Below are positions 1 through 7,401 of a DNA stretch of 64,000 nucleotides, one piece after another (position 1 is the first letter of the stretch; each line of letters begins with the position of its first letter). The notes under the pieces were generated by a model, which did no database searches, had not been told where the DNA came from, and worked only from the letters and a program-made list of their open reading frames with translations. The translations under genes were made by a program, and so were the position numbers. This DNA comes from Clostridiales bacterium (GTDB taxonomy: Bacteria > Bacillota > Clostridia > Oscillospirales > Oscillospiraceae), in assembly GCA_004551945.1 (NCBI GenBank), contig SFPN01000009.1:6071-70070 (forward strand), in the 5' to 3' direction.

Positions 1-21
1 GTTCACCTTCTCGGGGATAGG

Positions 22-564
22 TCAGGCTCTGGCAGCCTCCCACTGCTCTTTGGTCAGGTAGGAGAAGTGCTCCGTGCGGCGGTCCCCCAGAAGGGTGGGC
101 TGGTCGTACTCCGTGTGGTGGAAACAAAAGCCGCACTTCTCCTGGACCCGGCGGGACTTGTCGTTGCCGTCGTAGCAGCCGCACCAGACGGCGCAGCGGT
201 CCAGCTGCCGGAAGCACCGGAAGATCAGGGCCTCCACTGCCTCGGGAATCAGTCCCTGTCCCTAGTAGGGGACCCCGATCCAGTAGCCGATCTCCGCCTC
301 CCGATCCGTCATCCCGTCAATGCGGCTGATTTCAAACAGAATCCCCACACCGCCCACAGGCTTGCCGGTTTCCTTCAAGACCACAGCGTAGGTTTCCGGC
401 TGGGAGAGGACGGAGCGGATGGCCTGAAGGCTGTCCGCCGGGCTGGTGTGCACCGGCCAGCCCGCCATGGGCCCCACCCGGGGGTCCCTGGCGTAGAGAT
501 ACAGATCCTCCGCGTCCTCGTCCTTCCAGGGGCGCAGAAGCAGGCGTTTGGTTTCTATGGTCAT
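22..564 (-). pseudogene. GNAT acetyltransferase (RimJ/RimL-like), broken by an in-frame TAG
   Basis: The reading frame starts at the ATG at 564 (MTIETKRLLLRPW), which overlaps the TGA of the upstream membrane protein gene as ATGA, and would encode 180 residues. Codon 101 (262-264) is TAG, after the motif EIGYWIGVPY. The same frame continues without another stop through GQGLIPEAVEALIFRCF, the helix expected next in RimJ/RimL-type acetyltransferases. That position is usually Trp in such proteins (PYWGQG), so a single TGG to TAG change explains the break. The acetyl-CoA binding region is split by the stop, so the product is probably inactive. A base-calling error or suppression cannot be excluded from one sequence. 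Confidence 0.8.
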
Positions 565-1349
565 GACGCAGCCGCTCCTTTCTCCGCGCTCAGCTTGGGG
601 AAGGGATCCAGCCCTGCCAGCGTCAGCGTCTTCGTGCGGCACAGATGGTTGAACACGGCGATCACCCGGCCCACGCCGATGACGCACAGAACGGTGCCCA
701 GGCCGATGCCGATAAGATGCCTGGTGCAGGCCAGGCTGACCACGCAGGTGAGGGCCACACTTCCCAGGTCCATAAAGTTTTTGGTCAGCCCCACGCTGGC
801 GCCTGTGGAGTCAGACAGGGCCTGGACAATGCCGTCCCCCGGGTTGGGGATGATGCGCATGTTCAGGGAAAAGGCCGCCCCAATGCCGGTCAGGCAGATG
901 GCCGCCAGCAGAAACAGTACCCGGCCGGGGAGGGTGCTCCAAAAGCCCACCACCTGATCAGACGCGAGATTGGGGATCACAATGTCAAAGATATTGAGAA
1001 ACCGGGTAAACACCAGGCTCAGGGGAAACTGTAACGCATCCAGCAGGAGAGCCATAGACAGCTTCCGTTTTGGGGGGGTGCCCCGGCAGGCCAGGCCTTT
1101 GCTGTGGAGCAGGTGCAGGATCATCTCCACCACCACATAGGCAGAGTAGAGCAGCAGAGTCATGTTGGCAAAGCTCCGGCCCAGAATGTCGGCGGCGCTG
1201 TAAGACACAGAGATCAGAGGAGAGACCCCCAGCCCTGCCTTGGTATTCATAGAAATGCCCAAGGCCAAGACCAAAAGCCCCAGCAGATAAAAGAAGATTC
1301 TCCAGGCCAGGGCAGCGTTGGGTTTTCTTGGGGAGTGCGTTTTGGTCAC
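561..1349 (-). CDS. YczE/YitT-type integral membrane protein
   Basis: The gene encodes 262 residues beginning at a GTG (1349); an ATG just upstream runs at once into TGA. About five or six hydrophobic segments are visible, starting with FFYLLGLLVLALGISMNTKA at about residue 20. The N-terminal pattern GLGVSPL and the later IIPNPGDGIVQAL are typical of the YczE family (COG2364), whose transport substrate is unknown. It is translationally coupled to the broken GNAT gene by an ATGA overlap. Membrane location is well supported; the function is not known. Confidence 0.8.
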   Translation of the reverse strand: MTKTHSPRKPNAALAWRIFFYLLGLLVLALGISMNTKAGLGVSPLISVSYSAADILGRSFANMTLLLYSAYVVVEMILHLLHSKGLACRGTPPKRKLSMALLLDALQFPLSLVFTRFLNIFDIVIPNLASDQVVGFWSTLPGRVLFLLAAICLTGIGAAFSLNMRIIPNPGDGIVQALSDSTGASVGLTKNFMDLGSVALTCVVSLACTRHLIGIGLGTVLCVIGVGRVIAVFNHLCRTKTLTLAGLDPFPKLSAEKGAAAS

Positions 1350-1446
1350 GTCATCGCCTTCTTTTTCAAAAATTTGAATATCCCTTCCGGTTTTCCCGGA
1401 AAGGCCGCCGAATAGCTGTTCTCGCCGGTCTAAGCCCGCACTTCCA

Positions 1447-2154
1447 TCAGATCCGCTTGGCCAGGGTCTGCCAGGTTTCTTTCGTGAGGAAGCTCTCCTC
1501 CACCTGGGCCTCCAGCTCCAGGAACCGGGGGTAGGGGATGGAGAAGGAGAGGATGTCCTTGTCTACACATTTCCGGGCGGAGGGGTCCAGAAGACCGATG
1601 GTGCACAGAGAGCTTCCCACCTCGCTGTCGCACAGGGAGTAGAGAACGGACTGAGCACAGCCGGAGCCGAAGAGGGCCTTCACATTCTCCCCGCTTCTGT
1701 CGTAGTTGGCAAAGGTAATAAGGGCTGAGAGCTGATCGGCATTGACCAGAAAGACCACGGAGAGGGGAACCTCCCCCGGGGCCAACTGGTCCAGGGGACG
1801 AAAGACCAGGTAGGTCTTGGGCACCGTGGAGGGCATGGAGGCCACATGGGCCCGCACCAAATTCACCGTCTTTTTGTAGCACAGCCCGGGCCGCTCTGGG
1901 GTTCCACCGGCCAGAAAACCGGAGGTATCCGGGTCCATGGGACAGAAACCCAGCCCGGCCCGGCCGCCGGGACAGCCGGTGGTGGTTTCCGTGAACACGG
2001 CGGTGCGGCCCTTGGCGGCTGCGTTCAGCAGGGCGATGAGGCAGCCCCCGCTGTCCTCCTTAAATTGCAGGGCCTGTTCCGGGGCGGTGTCAGTTTTCAG
2101 AATGGCCACAGGCTGGGTAGCCAGCTTAATGGCGTCGCGGAGCTTACTGTTCAT
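1447..2154 (-). CDS. DUF169 family protein
   Basis: The product is 235 residues, starting at the ATG at 2154 (MNSKLRDAIKLATQPVAI) behind an AGGAGG site. The opening LATQPVAILKTD, the GCLIALLNAAAKGRTAVF segment and a run of conserved Cys residues (GCPGGRAGLGF; KCVDKD) are typical of the DUF169 family (COG2043), common in anaerobes and archaea and without an established function. No signal peptide or membrane segment is seen. It lies 11 bases downstream of a GNAT gene and was probably cotranscribed with it from the promoter at 2569-2597. Confidence 0.75.
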   Translation of the reverse strand: MNSKLRDAIKLATQPVAILKTDTAPEQALQFKEDSGGCLIALLNAAAKGRTAVFTETTTGCPGGRAGLGFCPMDPDTSGFLAGGTPERPGLCYKKTVNLVRAHVASMPSTVPKTYLVFRPLDQLAPGEVPLSVVFLVNADQLSALITFANYDRSGENVKALFGSGCAQSVLYSLCDSEVGSSLCTIGLLDPSARKCVDKDILSFSIPYPRFLELEAQVEESFLTKETWQTLAKRI

Positions 2155-2165
2155 AGGTCTCCTCC

Positions 2166-2513
2166 TTATCTGACCAGTTTCTTTTCCATCAAAATAAAGT
2201 CGCCCATCCGCCAGCGGACCGTTCCCACTGGGGCGTAGCCCAGCTTGGTGTACAGCCGGAGGGCGTGGGGATTCTGAGAAAATACGTCCAGGCGAACGGC
2301 GCTGCCTCCGAGGGAGCGGACCTGCCCCTCCACTGTGCCCACCCAGAGCTCGCCACGGGTAATGTCCTCCGCCAGGTCCTCCCGGGCAGGGTAGAGGGAA
2401 TCCCACTGGTGGATTCCCTGGCTGTCCATGTGCCGGGCGGCCCGCTGCACAATGGCAAACACCGGTTCCAGGTCGGAGGGATCTGCCGGACGAAGGAAAA
2501 GGGTTCCTGTCAT
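2166..2513 (-). CDS. GNAT acetyltransferase with an internal deletion, probably inactive
   Basis: This 115-residue protein has the start of a GNAT domain (LFLRPADPSDLEPVFAIVQ) and a normal end (NPHALRLYTKLGYAPVGTVR, then DFILMEKKL), but the middle is missing. GTVEGQ, near the second strand, joins directly to VRSLGGSAVRLDVF, so the strand carrying the acetyl-CoA motif (Q/R-x-x-G-x-G/A) is absent. Relatives are usually about 150 to 170 residues. The frame is intact, so an in-frame deletion of about 45 codons is the simplest account. Catalysis looks unlikely. Confidence 0.65.
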   Translation of the reverse strand: MTGTLFLRPADPSDLEPVFAIVQRAARHMDSQGIHQWDSLYPAREDLAEDITRGELWVGTVEGQVRSLGGSAVRLDVFSQNPHALRLYTKLGYAPVGTVRWRMGDFILMEKKLVR

Positions 2514-2568
2514 TGCGGTTTCTTCCTTTATTTTAAGTTGTTTTTTAATGGCGCTATTTTAATTAATT

Positions 2569-2597
2569 ATTGTAGCCACATCTGTCCCATTCGTCAA
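2569..2597 (-). promoter_or_regulatory. Promoter for the GNAT-DUF169 pair
   Basis: On the minus strand TTGACG (2597-2592) and TACAAT (2574-2569) are separated by 17 bases, a good sigma-A type match, 56 bases before the GNAT start at 2513. Confidence 0.6.
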
Positions 2598-2611
2598 GGT
2601 TCTGACTAGAG

Positions 2612-2649
2612 AAATCCCGCCCCGCTGGGGTACCAGCGGGGCGGGATTT
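2612..2649. terminator. Strong hairpin terminator
   Basis: A perfect 17-bp stem (2612-2628 with 2633-2649) encloses a 4-base loop and is GC-rich with A/T ends. It lies just after the stop of the XRE-desulfoferrodoxin gene and before the promoter of the GNAT gene, so it separates the two minus-strand units. Confidence 0.85.
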
Positions 2650-2662
2650 TGGCTTCATATGC

Positions 2663-3247
2663 TCACACATTTTGATAGAACAGGCCGTGCCGGGTGCAGT
2701 ACCACAGAAGCCGGCCATGGGCAAAAACAGGCAGCCGGGTCTGCAGGTTCCACTCCGGGTACTGCTTGCGCAGCAGCACCGTGTCCCCAGTCAAAAAGGC
2801 CACAAAGGAGATGTAATGATCCTTGCTCATCTCGTGGTCGGAAGAAATAAAGTAGTCATTTTCGATGATCTCCACAGACAGCTTTTCCTCTGGGCCTACC
2901 TTTTGGGCCGTCAGCGCCGTGAGCTTTTTTCCGCAGCAGGAGACAGGGGTGTCCACCAGGGCCGTGACCAGGTTGCCGCAGGTGGGGCAGACGTAAAAGT
3001 GCAGATTTTTCAGGTTGCCTGCGGCCTGGCTGTTGGGGTCCAGTTCTCCGGCCAGCAGCTTTTCCAGATCCACCGCGAAAACCTGGGACAGCCGGGCAAG
3101 CAGGGACACGTCCGGGCAGCCCAGCCCCCGTTCCCACTTGGAAACCGCTTTGTCGCTGACGTTCAGCCGCTCTGCCAGCTGGACCTGGGTCAGCCCCTTC
3201 TCCTTCCGCAGGGTGCAGATCAGTTCTCCGATTTTTGTTGTATCCAT
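2663..3247 (-). CDS. XRE-family regulator fused to a desulfoferrodoxin-like domain
   Basis: The 194-residue product starts at the ATG at 3247 behind AAAGGAG. Residues 5-60 form a classic XRE helix-turn-helix (LRKEKGLTQVQLAERLNVSD, AVSKWERG). Residues 82-112 match desulforedoxin: CPTCGN (C87, C90) and CCGKK (C104, C105), enough to bind one Fe(SCys)4 or zinc. Residues 121-194 resemble the superoxide reductase iron domain: HEMSKDHYI supplies H138 and H144 and WYCTRHG supplies C184 and H187. The His normally preceding VPV is replaced (KLSVE, around residue 123), so one of four equatorial His ligands is missing. This points to sensing rather than enzyme activity. It is inferred to be an iron, superoxide or redox responsive repressor; its target is unknown, and it stands alone between terminators. 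Confidence 0.85.
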   Translation of the reverse strand: MDTTKIGELICTLRKEKGLTQVQLAERLNVSDKAVSKWERGLGCPDVSLLARLSQVFAVDLEKLLAGELDPNSQAAGNLKNLHFYVCPTCGNLVTALVDTPVSCCGKKLTALTAQKVGPEEKLSVEIIENDYFISSDHEMSKDHYISFVAFLTGDTVLLRKQYPEWNLQTRLPVFAHGRLLWYCTRHGLFYQNV

Positions 3248-3332
3248 AGAGATTGCTCCTTTCTGTCTGGGTCCCATTATACGCCGGGAGACAGGCCGGG
3301 GCAATCAACGCTCCGTAGAGAACCCCCTGCCG

Positions 3333-4700
3333 TTACTTAAAATAGGAAATCAGGCCGATGACGAAAATCACCAGCATGATGACGGGAAGCACATAGGTGA
3401 TGTAGCCCCGCATCCAGTTTTTGACCTTCAGTCCCTTACCGGCGTTGGCCTCTTCCATGAAGTTCTTCCAGCCCCAGCCCTGTTTGCTGGTGGCAAAGAG
3501 GATGAAGAGCACGGAGCCCAGGGGGAGGAGCAGGTTGCTCACCAAAAAGTCCTCCAGATCCATCAGGTTGGTGCTGCCTCCCAGGGGGTGGATGCCGGAC
3601 AGGACGTTGAAGCCCAGGGCACAGGGCAGGGACAGCAGGATGAGAGCGATGCAGTTGATAACGCAGGCCTTCTTCCGGCTCCAGCCGAAGAGGTCCATGC
3701 AGCAGGCCAGGATGTTTTCAAAGACAGCAAACACCGTGGATAGGGCGGCAAAGGTCATGAAGAGGAAGAACATGCCGCCCCAGAGGTTTCCCAGAGACAT
3801 GTTGTTGAACACGTTGGGCAGGGTCACGAAGATCAGTCTGGGACCCGAACCCACCTCCACGTTGTAGGTAAAGCAGGCGGGGAAGATGATGAGGCCGGAG
3901 GTCAGGGCCACGAAGGTGTCCAGAATGGCCACGTTCACGGACTCTCCCAGCAGGGACCGCTCCTTGCCCAGGTAGCTGCCGAAAATGGCCATGGCGCCGA
4001 TGCCCAGGCTCAGGGTGAAAAAGGCCTGGTTCATAGCGCCCATCACCACGCTGCCCACGCCCACCTCACGCATTTTCTCCAGGTCAGGCTTCAGGTAGAA
4101 GGTCAGGCCCTCGGTAGCGCCCTCCATGGTGAAGCTGTGAACCGCCAACAAAACCATGATGGCCAGCAGCGCCAGCATCATATACTTGGTGACCTGCTCC
4201 AGCCCCTTCTGCAGGCTGAAGGAGCAGACGAAGAAGCCCACGGCAACCACCAGAATGGTGTAGGCCATCATGGTGGTGGGGTTGGCGCAGACCTCCCCGA
4301 AGGCCTGCCCCACCTGCTCCGGGTTCAGGCCGCTGAATTTGCCGGAGGCGGTGGAGACAAAATACTGGATCATCCAGCCGGCAACGGTGGTGTAAAACAT
4401 CATGAGCAGGTAGTTGCCCGCCATGGCGGCGTAGCCGTGGAGGTGCCACTTGCTCCCCCTGGGCTCCAGCTGCTGGTATAGCCGCACCGGGCTTTTCTGG
4501 CTGGCCCGGCCCAGGGAAAACTCAATGGCCATAACAGGAATACCCATGATGACCAGGAAAAACAGGTAAAGCAGCACAAAAGCGCCGCCGCCATATTGCC
4601 CGGCCATATAGGGGAATTTCCACACATTCCCGATCCCAATGGCGCAGCCGGCGCTGAGCAGAATGAAACCCAACCGGCTGCCTAAACGTTCTCTTTCCAT
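3333..4700 (-). CDS. Sodium-dependent SNF-family transporter
   Basis: The 455-residue protein begins RLGFILLSAGCAIGIGNVWK, the hallmark first helix of the neurotransmitter:sodium symporter family, where this region forms the sodium and substrate site. About eleven membrane helices are visible, which is usual for bacterial members of this family, and the length is normal. Bacterial members import amino acids or related amines with sodium; the substrate cannot be read from the sequence. The start at 4700 follows GGGAGAG. It has its own promoter (4747-4775) and is separated from the Feo genes by a terminator. Confidence 0.9.
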   Translation of the reverse strand: MERERLGSRLGFILLSAGCAIGIGNVWKFPYMAGQYGGGAFVLLYLFFLVIMGIPVMAIEFSLGRASQKSPVRLYQQLEPRGSKWHLHGYAAMAGNYLLMMFYTTVAGWMIQYFVSTASGKFSGLNPEQVGQAFGEVCANPTTMMAYTILVVAVGFFVCSFSLQKGLEQVTKYMMLALLAIMVLLAVHSFTMEGATEGLTFYLKPDLEKMREVGVGSVVMGAMNQAFFTLSLGIGAMAIFGSYLGKERSLLGESVNVAILDTFVALTSGLIIFPACFTYNVEVGSGPRLIFVTLPNVFNNMSLGNLWGGMFFLFMTFAALSTVFAVFENILACCMDLFGWSRKKACVINCIALILLSLPCALGFNVLSGIHPLGGSTNLMDLEDFLVSNLLLPLGSVLFILFATSKQGWGWKNFMEEANAGKGLKVKNWMRGYITYVLPVIMLVIFVIGLISYFK

Positions 4701-4746
4701 ACAATCTCTCCCAGTAGTATTCTCTCTGCGTTGACACAGTGTTGAA

Positions 4747-4775
4747 ATTGTATCGTATTATGCCAAACTTTGCAA
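4747..4775 (-). promoter_or_regulatory. Promoter for the SNF transporter
   Basis: Minus-strand TTGCAA (4775-4770) and TACAAT (4752-4747) are 17 bases apart, 46 bases before the transporter start. Confidence 0.6.
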
Positions 4776-4784
4776 TGGTAATTC

Positions 4785-4823
4785 ACAAAAAACAGCCCTG
4801 CCGGAAACCCGGCAGGGCTGTTT
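4785..4823 (-). terminator. Terminator of the rsmH-feoAB unit
   Basis: A perfect 15-bp stem (4790-4804 with 4809-4823) is followed on the minus strand by six T residues. It lies directly after the small Cys-rich gene and ends that transcription unit. Confidence 0.9.
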
Positions 4824-4830
4824 GACAGGA

Positions 4831-4998
4831 TTATTTTTTTGAGGACGCCTTCTTTTTCTCGTCTGGGCACTGGGTCTGGCATCCGGCGCAGCCGCATCCG
4901 CAGCCCTTTCCTCTGCCGCCGCTTTTGAGAAAGACGCGCAGAGCCATGGCTGCTGCCGCGATCACCGCCAGCAGAATCAGAACGCTGGCCAGGTTCAT
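4831..4998 (-). CDS. FeoB-associated Cys-rich membrane protein
   Basis: A 55-residue protein starts at the ATG at 4998, which overlaps the feoAB stop as ATGA. It has one N-terminal membrane helix (ASVLILLAVIAAAAMAL), a short basic stretch, then a Cys-rich tail (GCGCGCAGCQTQC) and a lysine-rich end. This matches the small proteins often encoded after feoB (FeoB-associated Cys-rich family), presumed to act with the iron channel at the cytoplasmic face. The role is inferred from family and position. A second member lies at 48975-49142. Confidence 0.85.
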   Translation of the reverse strand: MNLASVLILLAVIAAAAMALRVFLKSGGRGKGCGCGCAGCQTQCPDEKKKASSKK

Positions 4999-7373
4999 AA
5001 GCCCACCCCCAGCGCCAGGCCCACCAGCCGGATCACCAGGGCGCAGACCCAGGCAATCACGCACTGGCCCACCACCACCAGGATGGCCCATTTGCCTCCC
5101 AGCTCCCGCTTAATGGAGGCGATGGCCGCCACACAGGGCGTGTAGAGCAGGCAAAACACCAGCAGGGACGCAGCAGCCAGCGGCGGGAAAAGGACAGAGA
5201 GATTGCCCGCCGCGCCGAAGAGCACGGACAGGGTGGAGACCACGCTCTCCTTGGCGATGAATCCGGCGATGAGGGCAGTGCAGATCCGCCAGTCCCCAAA
5301 GCCCAGAGGGGCGAACAGGGGGGAGATCAGCCCCGCCGTCATGGCCAGGATGCTGCTCTGGGCGTCCGCCACGATGTTCAGGTGGAAATCGAAGGTCTGG
5401 AGGAACCACACAACGATGGTTGCCAGAAAGATCACGGTAAATGCCCGCTGGAGGAAGTCCTTGGCCTTGTCCCACAGCAGATGGGCCACGTTCTTTGCCC
5501 CGGGCATCCGGTAGTTGGGCAGTTCCATGACGAAGGGGACCGCCTCCCCCCGGAACATGGTGTTCTTGGAGATCAGGGCCGTCAGAATGCCCACCAGGAT
5601 TCCCAAAAAGTACAGAGCCACCATCACCAGTGCGCCATATTGGGGGAAGAAGGCGGCTGTCAGGAAGGTGTAAATGGGCAGCTTGGCCGAGCAGCTCATG
5701 AAGGGGGTAAGGAGGATGGTCATTTTCCGGTCCCGCTCTGAGGGCAGGGTCCGGCTGGCCATCACCCCGGGCACCGTGCAGCCAAAGCCGATGAGCATGG
5801 GGACAATGCTCCGGCCGGAAAGGCCAATCTTTCGCAGGAGCTTATCCATGACAAAGGCCACCCGGGCCATATAGCCGCTGTCCTCCAGAAGGGACAGGAA
5901 GAAAAAGAGGGTAACGATAATGGGCACAAAGCTGAGAACGCTGCCCACCCCGCTGAAGATACCGTCGATCACCAAAGCGTGGAGCACGTCGTTGACATGC
6001 CAGGCAGTCAGCGCCTCATCCACCAGCAGGGTGAGCTGGTCAATCCCCAGGGCCAGCAGGTCCTGGAGCCAGGCGCCGATCACATGGAAGGTCAGCCAGA
6101 ACACCAGGGCCATAATGCCCACGAAGGCGGGGATGGCGGTGTATTTCCCGGTGAGGAACCGGTCAATCTTCCGGCTCCGCTCGTGCTCCCGGCTTTCTCT
6201 GGGCTTCACCACCGTCTGCTGACAGAGCTTCTGGATGAAGGCAAAGCGCATGTCCGCAATGGCGGCGGACCGGTCCAGGCCACGCTCCTCCTCCATTTGG
6301 CTGATGATATGGTCCAGCATCTCCTTTTCGTTCTGGGTCAGACCCAGGGCCTCCAGCACCAGCTGATCCCCTTCCACCAGCTTGCTGGCGGCAAAGCGCA
6401 CGGGAATCCCCGCGGCCTTGGCGTGGTCTTCAATCAGGTGCATGATGCCGTGGAGACAGCGGTGGACCGCGCCGCCGTGGTCGTCCTTGTCGCAAAAGTC
6501 CGTTCGGCCGGGCCGCTCCTGATACTGGGCAATGTGGACGGCGTGACGCACCAGCTCCTCCACGCCCTCGTTCTTGGCGGCCACAATGGGCACCACGGGG
6601 ATGCCCAGCAGCTCCTCCATCTCGTTAATGTAGATGGAGCCTCCGTTGCCCCGGACCTCGTCCATCATGTTGAGGGCCAGAACGATGGGCACATCCAGCT
6701 CCATCAGCTGCATGGTTAAGTACAGGTTCCGCTCGATATTGGTGGCGTCCACGATGTTGATGATGCCCGTGGGCTTTTCGTTCAGAATAAACTGCCGGGA
6801 GACGATTTCCTCGCTGGTGTAAGGGGAGAGGGAGTAGATTCCCGGCAGGTCCGTGACCAGGGTGTTGGCGTGGTTTTTGATCTCGCCGCTCTTCCGGTCC
6901 ACGGTGACCCCGGGGAAATTGCCCACATGCTGGTTGGAGCCGGTGAGCTGGTTGAACAGGGTGGTCTTTCCGCAGTTTTGGTTGCCTGCCAGGGCAAAGG
7001 TCAGCTGGGTTCCCTCGGGCAGGGGATTCTCATCCGCCTTTACATGGTATTTGCCCCCCTCGCCCAAGCCGGGGTGGGCCCGGGTTTCGGGATGAGACAT
7101 TGGCTGGCTGGGCTGCCCTATCCGCTCCCGGGCTTTCGCGGGACGGATCTCGATCTTCTCCGCGTCCGCCAGCCGGAGGGTCAGCTCATATCCGTGGATG
7201 CGCAGCTCCATGGGGTCGCCCATGGGGGCGTATTTAATGAGGGTGATCTCCGCGTCGGGGATCACGCCCATGTCCAAAAAGTGCTGGCGCAGGGAACCCT
7301 CCCCACCCACCGCCGTGATCACCGCGGTGGAACCCAGCTCCAAATTTTTCAGTGTCATTGTTGTTTTGGTCAT
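4995..7373 (-). CDS. feoB: Fused FeoA-FeoB ferrous iron transporter
   Basis: The 792-residue protein joins a FeoA (SH3-like) domain (residues about 5-77, LGSTAVITAVGGEGSLRQHF) to a complete FeoB. The FeoB G domain begins at about residue 128 with GNQNCGKTTLFNQLTGSN (G1), followed by the switch region VGNFPGVTVDRK and DLPGIYSLSPY (G3), ALNMMDEV (G4 region). The C-terminal half holds the Gate-type membrane helices, for example MLIGFGCTVPGVMASRTL. It imports Fe(II) across the cytoplasmic membrane. The gene follows rsmH by 28 bases and overlaps the Cys-rich gene by 4 bases. Unlike the second Feo locus at 49-52 kb, no GTTAG-N6-CTAAC operator is seen nearby, so the two systems are probably controlled differently. 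Confidence 0.95.
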   Translation of the reverse strand: MTKTTMTLKNLELGSTAVITAVGGEGSLRQHFLDMGVIPDAEITLIKYAPMGDPMELRIHGYELTLRLADAEKIEIRPAKARERIGQPSQPMSHPETRAHPGLGEGGKYHVKADENPLPEGTQLTFALAGNQNCGKTTLFNQLTGSNQHVGNFPGVTVDRKSGEIKNHANTLVTDLPGIYSLSPYTSEEIVSRQFILNEKPTGIINIVDATNIERNLYLTMQLMELDVPIVLALNMMDEVRGNGGSIYINEMEELLGIPVVPIVAAKNEGVEELVRHAVHIAQYQERPGRTDFCDKDDHGGAVHRCLHGIMHLIEDHAKAAGIPVRFAASKLVEGDQLVLEALGLTQNEKEMLDHIISQMEEERGLDRSAAIADMRFAFIQKLCQQTVVKPRESREHERSRKIDRFLTGKYTAIPAFVGIMALVFWLTFHVIGAWLQDLLALGIDQLTLLVDEALTAWHVNDVLHALVIDGIFSGVGSVLSFVPIIVTLFFFLSLLEDSGYMARVAFVMDKLLRKIGLSGRSIVPMLIGFGCTVPGVMASRTLPSERDRKMTILLTPFMSCSAKLPIYTFLTAAFFPQYGALVMVALYFLGILVGILTALISKNTMFRGEAVPFVMELPNYRMPGAKNVAHLLWDKAKDFLQRAFTVIFLATIVVWFLQTFDFHLNIVADAQSSILAMTAGLISPLFAPLGFGDWRICTALIAGFIAKESVVSTLSVLFGAAGNLSVLFPPLAAASLLVFCLLYTPCVAAIASIKRELGGKWAILVVVGQCVIAWVCALVIRLVGLALGVGL

Positions 7374-7401
7374 GGTTGTTTCGGTTCCTCTTTTCTCGCT
7401 G

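Noticed and set aside
262..264. TAG as pyrrolysine or programmed read-through in the GNAT gene
   Set aside because: No PYLIS-like structure or pyl genes are visible, and the family position is Trp, so a point mutation is simpler.
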